From Nibribacter koreensis (lineage in GTDB: Bacteria; Bacteroidota; Bacteroidia; Cytophagales; Hymenobacteraceae), in NCBI RefSeq assembly GCF_039541795.1, contig NZ_BAABGX010000002.1:868001-932000 (forward strand): 64,000 nucleotides of DNA. The letters are read 5' to 3'. Below the pieces are notes generated by a model. The model was not told where the DNA came from. It did no database searches and worked only from the letters and a program-made list of their open reading frames with translations. A program made the translations under genes and the position numbers. Positions 24,919 through 31,588 of this stretch are shown piece by piece. Each line of letters opens with the position of its first letter. Position 1 is the first letter of the stretch.

Positions 24919-25647
24919 ATGATTGTAAACCCACATGAGAACGGCTGGGAAGTGATTTACCAGCAGGCACACGCCTTGTTGGCGGCAGAGATTGGCTTTG
25001 CCTGGCGCGTGGCAGACCGTCCGTTGCACTTCATGAAAACCCTGGCCGCCATTGCCCAGCATGACGACGGCCAGAAAGACTGGACCGGCAACTATTACCT
25101 CACCGCCGCCGGGGCGCCCGCCAACTTTACCCAACTGCCCTTTTCTTTAGAGCAGGCCCAGCAGGTTATGAAAGAGGCCAAGTTCCAGGGCCACTGGCGA
25201 AGCCTGCTCACCAGCATGCACCTGTCCTTTCTGCATGAGAGCGTGCGTGGCCAGAAACCCACCTGGGACGCCTTTCTAGACGAGCAACTGGCCCTACAGA
25301 AAGCCAACCGCAGACAACTAAAAATCAACAAAAGCCAGGCGCAGTACGCGTATGACTTTATGCAATGGTGCGACCGCTTCTCTCTCATCCTCTGCCGCCG
25401 CGAACTGCCCGAGATGGAGCGCGCCCTGGAGATAAGCCTGGGGCCGGACGGCCTTAGATATGAACTCAGGCAATTGACCAGCGGCCAGGTACAGGTGCAC
25501 CCCTGGCCGTTTGAGCAGAAGGAACTGGAGGTAAGCGTAGAGGCCAGCTATCTGTCACAGTTGCAGTTCTCTCAATCAAAGGAGTTAGAAAAAGTGCTAC
25601 AAGATGCGCCAGTGCGCTTACTCATCTGGAGAATAATCCCCGGGTAA
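24919..25647 (+). CDS. DUF3891 family protein
   Basis: The 242-residue soluble protein has HDDGQKDW (about 55-62), LTSMHLSFL, and YDFMQWCDRFSLILCRRELP, which fit DUF3891. The histidine and aspartate pairs (AIAQHDDGQ, MQWCDRFSL) recall HD-type metal-binding helical domains, but an enzymatic role is not established to my knowledge. It is followed after 122 bases by the thioredoxin-like gene. Confidence 0.75.
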   Translation: MIVNPHENGWEVIYQQAHALLAAEIGFAWRVADRPLHFMKTLAAIAQHDDGQKDWTGNYYLTAAGAPANFTQLPFSLEQAQQVMKEAKFQGHWRSLLTSMHLSFLHESVRGQKPTWDAFLDEQLALQKANRRQLKINKSQAQYAYDFMQWCDRFSLILCRRELPEMERALEISLGPDGLRYELRQLTSGQVQVHPWPFEQKELEVSVEASYLSQLQFSQSKELEKVLQDAPVRLLIWRIIPG

Positions 25648-25769
25648 GAACCTTGGCCCGTGCACCTTTGCAGAAGACAATTTCAAGAACTATATGGCAC
25701 CAAGCCAAATTACCCAACCTCTCTTGCATTACATCGTTAGAAATAGGCTTAATACCCACTATCAAACCA

Positions 25770-26099
25770 ATGGCCATACAAACGTCTTCAGACGCAGAGC
25801 TGCGATCTATTATATTTGAGAAAGAACGAGTGATTGTAAAATTCATTGATGAAGAGTGCGCCGTCTGCAAGCAGTTGGCGCCATCTTTAGAAAGATTTGC
25901 CCAAGACCCTAAATACCAAGGCATCACCTTTCTACGCATGGAGGCCTCAGAAAACCCCGTTTCCAGCAAAGAGGTAAAACTAACCGGCACCCCGTTTTTT
26001 GCCACCTATTACAACGGCACGCTTAAAAGCTGTGGCCTGGTATCCAATGAGGACGAAGTAAAAGCCCTGTTAGACTCCCTGCTCAACTGCTGTGATTGA
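25770..26099 (+). CDS. Thioredoxin-like protein
   Basis: The open frame starts at 25653, but the ATG at 25770 (MAIQTSSDAELRSI) gives a normal 109-residue thioredoxin fold without a leader. The active site is CAVC in KFIDEECAVCKQLAP, and the cis-proline lies in LTGTPFF. A cysteine pair NCCD ends the protein. It likely acts as a cytosolic disulfide reductase or buffer. CACCTTTG at 25663-25670 may be a -7 element about 100 bases upstream. Confidence 0.82.
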   Translation: MAIQTSSDAELRSIIFEKERVIVKFIDEECAVCKQLAPSLERFAQDPKYQGITFLRMEASENPVSSKEVKLTGTPFFATYYNGTLKSCGLVSNEDEVKALLDSLLNCCD

Positions 26100-26183
26100 C
26101 CCTCACCCTCTCTCCTTACTGCTGGTTTGTCTGCACCTGGGCTAAGAAAGCGCATCAGTTGCAGATTAGCCGTATCTTTGGGT

Positions 26184-27620
26184 ATGCGTGTACCGTTCCA
26201 TTTCTGCTTATGGGCTTGCCTGGGTCTCATGGGGCTAGCCGGTTGCCAGTCCAACACCTCGCTTTCTACCCAGGCCCCCGCCGCTGCTATAGTCACAGAG
26301 CAACCTCTGCCTGAGCGCCGGGTGTCTACCATCAACCTGCCTGTCACCCTGCCCACTTCCATGCTGGAGCAAATGCTCAATGAGCAGTTCACGGGCATCA
26401 TTTACCAGGACAATGACATCACAGATGATGACATGGCCGTCAAGGTGACCAAGACTGGTCCCATCAAGCTCAAAGCCGAATTCAGTAAACTGTACGTAGA
26501 GGTACCGCTGCGCATCTGGGCCAAGGGCCGCTGGCAATGGAACGCCTGCGAGCTCTGCAAAAACATCCAGAAGTCTGAGGAGACCGAGTTTGACATGGTG
26601 GTGCGCACCGAGAGCCGCTTGCAGATGCTGCCCAACTACCAGATTAAGAGCTATACCACGGGTGATTTTTCCTGGGGTGATCGCAAGCCTATCCTCTCGC
26701 TGGGGCCTTTGAACATCAACCTGGCACCGTTCATTGAACCTAAGCTTAAGGCCCAGATTGCCCCGCTGCTCAAGCAGCTAGACAGCCAACTGCAACAACA
26801 GCTCAACCTGCAGAGCTACTTGACAGAGGCCTGGCGCCAGTTGCAACAACCCATCTCTGTGCATGACGGGTACAAGGCCTGGTTGAGCGTAGAACCCAAA
26901 GCCATCAGGATCACGCCGCTGGAGTTGCAGAAAAACCAGTTAAGCTTGAACGTGGGCATTGATGCGTTTATCTCGGTGACTACCGGCAAAAAGCCAACCC
27001 AGACGGTACAACCACAGCTACCGGCGTTTACCCCCGTGCGCACCTTGCCACAAGAGGCCCAGATTGCCGTCACCACAGACCTGCCCTACACCTACCTCAC
27101 CCAGATGGCGCAGAAAGAGGTGCGTAACCAGACCTTTAAATTTGAGGAGGGCAAGCACCAACTCACCATCCATGACATTGACATAAGCGGGACGGGCTCT
27201 AAACTACTGTTGGCCCTGGACCTGAGCGGAAGCGCCAAGAGTGGGTTCATCACCAAGAAATTCCAGGGGAAGGTGTATCTGCAAGGCACGCCGTTTTATG
27301 AGGCCGCCACCCAAAGCATTAAGGTAAAAGACCTGCAGTATGAGGTCAAAACCCGCGATCAGCTCTTAAACACAGCCAACTGGCTCTTGCAGAACAAATT
27401 CAGGACGCAGCTAGAAAGCCATATGACCGTCTCCATCAAAGACCAGATGGCTTCCATCAGGCAAGGTCTGCAGGACGGCCTTAAAGAAAACCGGTTGCAT
27501 GAACATGCCCTCATGCGTGGCAGCGTCCTTTCCTTTGCACCAGACACGTTGTTTTTGACACCAACAGGCATCAGGACGCTGTTCAACGCCTCTGGTAAAG
27601 TAGCGCTGTCTCTGGATTAA
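26184..27620 (+). CDS. DUF4403 family lipoprotein
   Basis: From ATG 26184 the 478-residue protein has a lipoprotein signal (LWACLGLMGLAGC). The mature region contains VTLPTSMLEQMLNEQFTG, PLRIWAKGRWQWNACELC and duplicated tubular lipid-binding-like halves (about 50-250 and 290-470), consistent with DUF4403. Similar extended folds can carry lipids between membranes, but this is an inference. An upstream ATG at 26127 would disrupt the signal. TATCTTTG at 26173-26180 matches a -7 motif but is too close to the start to be clearly functional. Confidence 0.8.
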   Translation: MRVPFHFCLWACLGLMGLAGCQSNTSLSTQAPAAAIVTEQPLPERRVSTINLPVTLPTSMLEQMLNEQFTGIIYQDNDITDDDMAVKVTKTGPIKLKAEFSKLYVEVPLRIWAKGRWQWNACELCKNIQKSEETEFDMVVRTESRLQMLPNYQIKSYTTGDFSWGDRKPILSLGPLNINLAPFIEPKLKAQIAPLLKQLDSQLQQQLNLQSYLTEAWRQLQQPISVHDGYKAWLSVEPKAIRITPLELQKNQLSLNVGIDAFISVTTGKKPTQTVQPQLPAFTPVRTLPQEAQIAVTTDLPYTYLTQMAQKEVRNQTFKFEEGKHQLTIHDIDISGTGSKLLLALDLSGSAKSGFITKKFQGKVYLQGTPFYEAATQSIKVKDLQYEVKTRDQLLNTANWLLQNKFRTQLESHMTVSIKDQMASIRQGLQDGLKENRLHEHALMRGSVLSFAPDTLFLTPTGIRTLFNASGKVALSLD

Positions 27621-27645
27621 TTCGCTTATAAAAATCATCTATAGA

Positions 27646-27682
27646 AAGCTCCCCAGCTGCAAGACACGCGGCTGGGGAGCTT
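27646..27682 (+). terminator. Terminator of the DUF4403 gene
   Basis: AAGCTCCCCAGC pairs with GCTGGGGAGCTT. The U-tract CCGTTTTT is provided by family A copy 13, which starts two bases later. Confidence 0.8.
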
Positions 27683-27683
27683 C

Positions 27684-27721
27684 CGTTTTTGGCCTGTTTT
27701 CTGGAAAATAGCCCAAAAACC
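27684..27721. repeat. Family A palindrome, copy 13
   Basis: The left arm is consensus; the right arm is slightly broken (AAAATAGCCCAAAAACC). It abuts the preceding terminator stem. Confidence 0.92.
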
Positions 27722-27732
27722 AATCTCTTTTC

Positions 27733-27815
27733 TCGCAAGCTTGTAGATTGTGGTTACGATCAGGCAAATTGAAAACTTGCCTGATTGGTAGCTCCAAGCT
27801 GTAAGCTTGAAGCAG
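27733..27815. repeat. Family B-like palindromic doublet
   Basis: CGCAAGCTTGTAGATTGTGG is followed by a palindrome ATCAGGCAA...TTGCCTGAT (27759-27785), then GCTCCAAGCT and CAAGCT-GT-AAGCTTG. The layout resembles the repeats around the RAYT gene at 57.8-58.6 kb and the doublet at 39.5 kb. Confidence 0.55.
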
Positions 27816-27828
27816 AGAAAGGAGCTAG

Positions 27829-27866
27829 CGTTTTTAGCCTGTTTTCCGGAAAACAAGCCAAAATTG
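27829..27866. repeat. Family A palindrome, copy 14
   Basis: The centre is TTTTCCGGAAAA, so the inner arms are perfectly paired; the outer right arm is decayed (AAAATTG). Confidence 0.88.
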
Positions 27867-27896
27867 GCTCTTTGCCTCTAGCCACCGCCTGTCTAG

Positions 27897-27952
27897 CTTG
27901 CCCACAAGATCTTATGGAGCAAGACCGGAATGTTCCACTTTCAGGATGACAA
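27897..27952 (-). repeat. Repeat shared with 35.4 kb (TTTGTCATCCTGAAAG type)
   Basis: On the minus strand it begins TTTGTCATCCTGAAAG and ends CTTGTGGGCAAG, the same ends as the shorter copy at 35408-35445; the middle differs. Confidence 0.6.
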
Positions 27953-28020
27953 ATTAATGAGTGATTGAATGGCTTAGTGATTGAGTGAATGCTTGAAAAA
28001 GGTTTGACGGTTAAAACGAG

Positions 28021-28095
28021 CTTAATTCTTAATTCTTAATTCTTAATTCTTAATTCTTAATTCTTAATTCTTAATTCTTAATTCTTAATTCTTAA
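28021..28095. repeat. Heptanucleotide tandem array CTTAATT
   Basis: Ten perfect units of CTTAATT plus a partial eleventh end 73 bases before the YihY start codon. Such arrays change length by slippage and could alter promoter spacing. Confidence 0.95.
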
Positions 28096-28168
28096 CAGAA
28101 TTTAACCATGGCCTTAAGTTCACGTAAGGGGAAGAGCAACTAATATTAAGCTTTTACATTATTCGCCT

Positions 28169-29131
28169 ATGGCTAAATATACTTTTAAGGACATCTTTTC
28201 TTTAGTGAAAGACTCGGGGGGACAGTTCATGGAGAACAACTCGTTTAGGTTGGCAGCAGCCTTGGCCTATAACACCATCTTTTCCCTGCCACCCCTGCTC
28301 TATATTGTCATTGCCACGGCGGGTTATTTCTTCGGGGAGAAGGCGGTGACCGGCCAGCTGTATGAGCAACTGGACGAGTTCATTGGCCATGACGCAGCCC
28401 TGCAGCTAGAAGAGTCCCTGAAGAGCGTAAAAATAGAGGGCGGCAGCACGGTAGCCACCTGGATTGGAATTGCCACGCTTATTTTTGCCTCCACTACCAT
28501 TTTTGTGACACTGCAAGAATCCCTCAACAACGTCTGGAACTTGAAGACCAAGCCCAAGAACGGCATGCTCAAACTGGCCATGGACCGCATCCTTTCCTTC
28601 GGGATGATCTTGAGCGTGTCTTTTCTGTTGCTGGTGAGTTTGGTGATCAGTGCCTTGCTGGGCGTGTTAACCGAGTACCTGCAACAGCTCTTGCCGGGCA
28701 TTGCCGTCTTCTTTATCTACCTGCTAGACATAGTGGTGTCCATGGGTTTTATCACGCTTTTGTTCGCGCTTATTTACAAGTACCTGCCAGACGCCATGAT
28801 TAGATGGCGTGACGTATGGGTGGGCGCCGCCGTGACGGCCTTTTTGTTCTTGCTGGGCAAATACCTCATTGGCTGGTACATTGGCCAGAGCGACATGGGC
28901 AGCACGTATGGGGCCGCCGGCTCCATTGTCATTCTGCTGTCCTGGGTCTACTACTCGTCTTTGATCATCTTCTTTGGGGCCGAGGTGACCCAGCAGTACG
29001 CCGAAAAATTTGGCCAGGCCATAGTACCCAATGAAAACTCGGTGCGCATTGAGGTGCGTGAAGTTCCCTACGCAGATTCTGACGAGGCCAAAGCCGGCCG
29101 TCCGCCTGCGCAGGGCCGGTTCAGGAGTTAA
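28169..29131 (+). CDS. YihY/BrkB-family membrane protein
   Basis: The 320-residue protein has the typical N-terminal region SFRLAAALAYNTIFSLPPLLYIVIA, six membrane helices, and RDVWVGAAVTAFLFLLGKYLIGWYI and the SWVYYSSLIIFFGAEVTQQYAE motif near residue 265, all standard for the YihY/virulence factor BrkB family. The family was once called RNase BN in error. Its role is unclear; transport or envelope integrity has been proposed. The ATG at 28169 is the first in frame. A length-variable tandem array lies just upstream. Confidence 0.88.
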   Translation: MAKYTFKDIFSLVKDSGGQFMENNSFRLAAALAYNTIFSLPPLLYIVIATAGYFFGEKAVTGQLYEQLDEFIGHDAALQLEESLKSVKIEGGSTVATWIGIATLIFASTTIFVTLQESLNNVWNLKTKPKNGMLKLAMDRILSFGMILSVSFLLLVSLVISALLGVLTEYLQQLLPGIAVFFIYLLDIVVSMGFITLLFALIYKYLPDAMIRWRDVWVGAAVTAFLFLLGKYLIGWYIGQSDMGSTYGAAGSIVILLSWVYYSSLIIFFGAEVTQQYAEKFGQAIVPNENSVRIEVREVPYADSDEAKAGRPPAQGRFRS

Positions 29132-29133
29132 TT

Positions 29134-29171
29134 TGTTTTTAGCTTAATTTTCATAAAACGGCCCAAAAACG
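29134..29171. repeat. Family A palindrome, copy 15
   Basis: A decayed copy (TTTTTAGCTTAATTTTCATAAAACGGCC) starting two bases after the yihY stop codon. Confidence 0.8.
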
Positions 29172-29204
29172 GAAATAAACCTCTCTGTTTTCTGGGCCGT
29201 TTGC

Positions 29205-29212
29205 TATTTTTG
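29205..29212 (+). promoter_or_regulatory. -7 promoter element for the VOC protein gene
   Basis: TATTTTTG matches TAnnTTTG, 20 bases before the ATG at 29232. The -33 element is unclear. Confidence 0.4.
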
Positions 29213-29231
29213 CAGCCTGTATACCTCCCCT

Positions 29232-29624
29232 ATGGCCGCTGGCATTCATCACCTAGAATTCTGGGTCTCTGACCTCTCCTGCTCCTTTCCTTTTTACCAG
29301 GGCCTGTTTAAACTTATTGGCTGGACCCAGCTCAACCACTTTTCCTTTGCCACGACTAACTGTGATTTTTACTTGGTAGAAAAGCCGGGCCTCATGCGGC
29401 AAGACACGCTGGGCGTTCGGCATCTGTGCTTTAGGGCAGAGGATGCGTCCACGGTCCATGCGGTTGGCACGTATCTGCGTGAGGTGGGCGCAACCATCAT
29501 CAGAGGCCCCATAGAAATGGACTATTCAGCAGGGTACATCACGGTAGACTTTAAAGACCCAGACGGTTATGTGCTGGAGGTGGCTTATGCCCCCCACCAT
29601 GTGTTTGCCCCAAGCAGTACATAA
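29232..29624 (+). CDS. VOC family protein (glyoxalase/dioxygenase fold)
   Basis: The 130-residue protein has one pair of beta-alpha-beta-beta-beta units: HHLEFWVSDLSCSFPFYQGLF at the N-terminus with the first metal-ligand histidine, LGVRHLCFRAEDA, and DFKDPDGYVLEVAYAP with the conserved glutamate. Members include glyoxalase I, fosfomycin-resistance enzymes and dioxygenases; substrate cannot be assigned. Dimeric and cytosolic by family. Confidence 0.85.
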   Translation: MAAGIHHLEFWVSDLSCSFPFYQGLFKLIGWTQLNHFSFATTNCDFYLVEKPGLMRQDTLGVRHLCFRAEDASTVHAVGTYLREVGATIIRGPIEMDYSAGYITVDFKDPDGYVLEVAYAPHHVFAPSST

Positions 29625-29918
29625 AAGGTTACTACATTAGTACACCCACTGACCAACAACCCTTCAACTAACTATTATACTGATAGTTACAATTAGACAC
29701 ACATTCTTACAAAAACAATGAACCAATCACACGGTTATTCCATTTATCCATTAGGAAATCCAAATCATATAATTTATTTTAGAAGAACATAGGGGTAAAA
29801 CAAGATTTTCTGGTCACAATAAAAGACAACTTTTGTGGTCTAAAACGGTAGCTTTTCTTCGGGTAATCCGTATAAGGGTACCATCCCCCTTTTAATTCTG
29901 ACTCATTCTCATTCTGGT

Positions 29919-30572
29919 ATGCGGCGGCTGTTAGTGCTCCTCTTCTTTTGTCCACTATGGACGTATGCTTGCCAAGGCAAACTTGAGCCAGATACCCCGC
30001 GCGTGACGGCCAGCAACAACAAGCCTAAGAAAGTTGTGGCAAGGCCCGCCCAATCACGCTTTTATAACAACTCAACGGCGGTAGACGCCTTCTACCAGAA
30101 AAACGAATTCAACCTGGAAAGCAATTCTGAGGTGCGCCGCGCCGCAGATTTCATCTCCAACCCATTCCTGCTGGAGCCAGAGCCTGCTTTGAAGCACTAT
30201 GTGGCCCAGGTAAAATCTACCTACAAGATTGTGCGTGACACGGTAGCCAACCTGCACAATGCCAAATACATTGACACCCTGTTTCACTTAAACTTTGACT
30301 CCAGCACGGTAGAGCTCTATTACCCGGTGTACACGCAACGCTACCTGCTTTCTTACGCCGATGTCAAGAGCCAGAACCTGACCTTGCGCAACGGCATCAA
30401 AGTAGGCATGACCCGTGACGAACTCATCAAGAAGATACAGGGCTACAAGCTTTACATCAAAGAGCAGAAGAACGTGATTGAGGTCTGCGATTGGGAACGC
30501 AACTCCTGGCTACGCTTCCACCTCTCCAAAGGCCGCATCACCAGCATCCAGTATGAGGGGTACGTGGACTAG
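29919..30572 (+). CDS. Secreted protein of unknown function
   Basis: The 217-residue protein begins with a signal-like leader (MRRLLVLLFFCPLWTYAC) whose cysteine at 18 could be lipidated. The body includes FYNNSTAVDAFYQKNEFNL, a helical middle, and LRNGIKVGMTRDELIKKI, which recalls SmpA/BamE-type small modules (KVGMTRDEL). The C-terminal WERNSWLRFHLSKGRITSIQY fits a beta hairpin of such a fold. The 294-base spacer upstream (29625-29918) shows no feature. Probably periplasmic. Confidence 0.65.
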   Translation: MRRLLVLLFFCPLWTYACQGKLEPDTPRVTASNNKPKKVVARPAQSRFYNNSTAVDAFYQKNEFNLESNSEVRRAADFISNPFLLEPEPALKHYVAQVKSTYKIVRDTVANLHNAKYIDTLFHLNFDSSTVELYYPVYTQRYLLSYADVKSQNLTLRNGIKVGMTRDELIKKIQGYKLYIKEQKNVIEVCDWERNSWLRFHLSKGRITSIQYEGYVD

Positions 30573-30575
30573 TTT

Positions 30576-30612
30576 CAATTAAAAATTAGAAATTACGAAT
30601 TAGAAATTGGGG
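30576..30612. repeat. AT-rich inverted repeat, left arm
   Basis: The arm reads CAATTAAAAATTAGAAATTA and on to GGGG; it is largely the reverse complement of 30762-30800. The pair encloses 149 bases holding a hairpin and family A copy 16. Confidence 0.7.
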
Positions 30613-30645
30613 TTGCTATGAATGCCATCCTTTATATAACAAAAC

Positions 30646-30683
30646 GAAGCAGGCGGGCCAAAATGGCCCGCCTGCTTCGTTTT
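30646..30683 (+). terminator. Strong terminator hairpin
   Basis: A 15-base perfect stem (GAAGCAGGCGGGCCA and complement) with an AAA loop is followed at once by CGTTTTT, which is the first part of family A copy 16. Confidence 0.88.
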
Positions 30684-30716
30684 TGACCTAATTCCTTGAA
30701 AACAAGCCAAAAACGG
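30679..30716. repeat. Family A palindrome, copy 16
   Basis: A moderately diverged copy (TTTTTGACCTAATTCC and GAAAACAAGCCAAAAACG) fused to the terminator at 30646-30678, whose U-tract it forms. Confidence 0.9.
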
Positions 30717-30761
30717 TTATTTATGAATCTTCAGTTCTTCTCTTCTTAGTCACAACCTCTG

Positions 30762-30800
30762 CCCCAATTTCTAATTTCTAATTTTTAATTTCTAATTTTA
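30762..30800. repeat. AT-rich inverted repeat, right arm
   Basis: CCCCAATTTCTAATTTCTAA and the following TTTTTAATTTC run up to the mnmD start codon and mirror 30576-30612. Confidence 0.7.
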
Positions 30801-30803
30801 AAA

Positions 30804-31481
30804 ATGGCATTAGAGGTTAGACAGACAAGAGACGGTTCCACTACGTTATTTGTACCTGAGTTGAATGAGCACTATCATTCGGTGCATGGGGCCTTGCAGG
30901 AGAGTTTGCATGTATTCATTAAGATGGGGCTGGAAGATGCTTTGACCCGTTGGGCCGCCGTGCGCATCTTGGAAGTTGGGTTTGGGACGGGCCTCAATGC
31001 CTTGCTCACCTTGCAGCATACCTTGGCCACCAAAGCCGAAGTGGTGTATGACACGCTGGAGAAGTATCCGCTTTCTATGGAGGTGGTAGGTCAGTTGGGC
31101 TTTGACAAATTCATCCTTAACCCAGAACTGCTGGACTTCTTTCAACCCTTGCACGCTGCGCCGTGGGAACAAGCCGTGGCCATCACGCCGCAGTTCACGC
31201 TCAGAAAACTGGAAATAGATTTAGAGGCCTTCGCCCCGGAGCCAGAGAGCTATGACTTGGTGTATTTTGACGCCTTCGCACCTGAAAAGCAACCACACCT
31301 TTGGACGGACGCCATTTTCCAGAAAATGTATGATGCCTTAGCGCCGGGTGGCACGCTGGTGACCTACTGCGCCAAAGGAAGTTTCAAGCGAAGCCTGAAA
31401 GCCGCCGGTTTCAAGGTAGAGGCTTTACCAGGACCTCCGGGCAAGCGTGAGATGACGCGTGGAGTTAAACCAACAGAGTAA
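30804..31481 (+). CDS. mnmD: tRNA 5-methylaminomethyl-2-thiouridine methyltransferase, MnmD type
   Basis: The 225-residue protein is equivalent to the methyltransferase half of MnmC without the oxidase half. It has DGSTTLFVPELNEHYHSVHGALQES at the N-terminus, the SAM motif ILEVGFGTGLNALLT (about 50-64), YDLVYFDAFAPEKQPHLWT and GGTLVTYCAKGSFKRSLKAAGF. It methylates the wobble uridine of certain tRNAs. The start directly follows an AT-rich repeat, so its promoter lies within or before that repeat. Confidence 0.9.
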   Translation: MALEVRQTRDGSTTLFVPELNEHYHSVHGALQESLHVFIKMGLEDALTRWAAVRILEVGFGTGLNALLTLQHTLATKAEVVYDTLEKYPLSMEVVGQLGFDKFILNPELLDFFQPLHAAPWEQAVAITPQFTLRKLEIDLEAFAPEPESYDLVYFDAFAPEKQPHLWTDAIFQKMYDALAPGGTLVTYCAKGSFKRSLKAAGFKVEALPGPPGKREMTRGVKPTE

Positions 31482-31588
31482 CAATCTATTAAATACTTGT
31501 AAAAAACTGAGAGACAGTCCTCATTTGAAGATAATGTGGCCATGTAGTTGTATATTCCTGCATACAAACTAACAACTCCACGTTTTAC

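Larger units (their letters stand above)
27621..28168. other. Repeat-filled spacer between DUF4403 and yihY genes
   Basis: This 548-base spacer holds a terminator, two family A palindromes, a family B-like doublet, a repeat shared with 35.4 kb and a heptanucleotide array; each is listed separately. No gene is credible in it. Confidence 0.8.

Noticed and set aside
26173..26180. TATCTTTG as promoter of the DUF4403 gene
   Set aside because: It ends only three bases before the chosen ATG, leaving no room for the usual start site; it may be chance.
28021..28095. Possible CRISPR array
   Set aside because: Units are 7 bases with no spacers; it is a simple tandem repeat and no cas gene is present.
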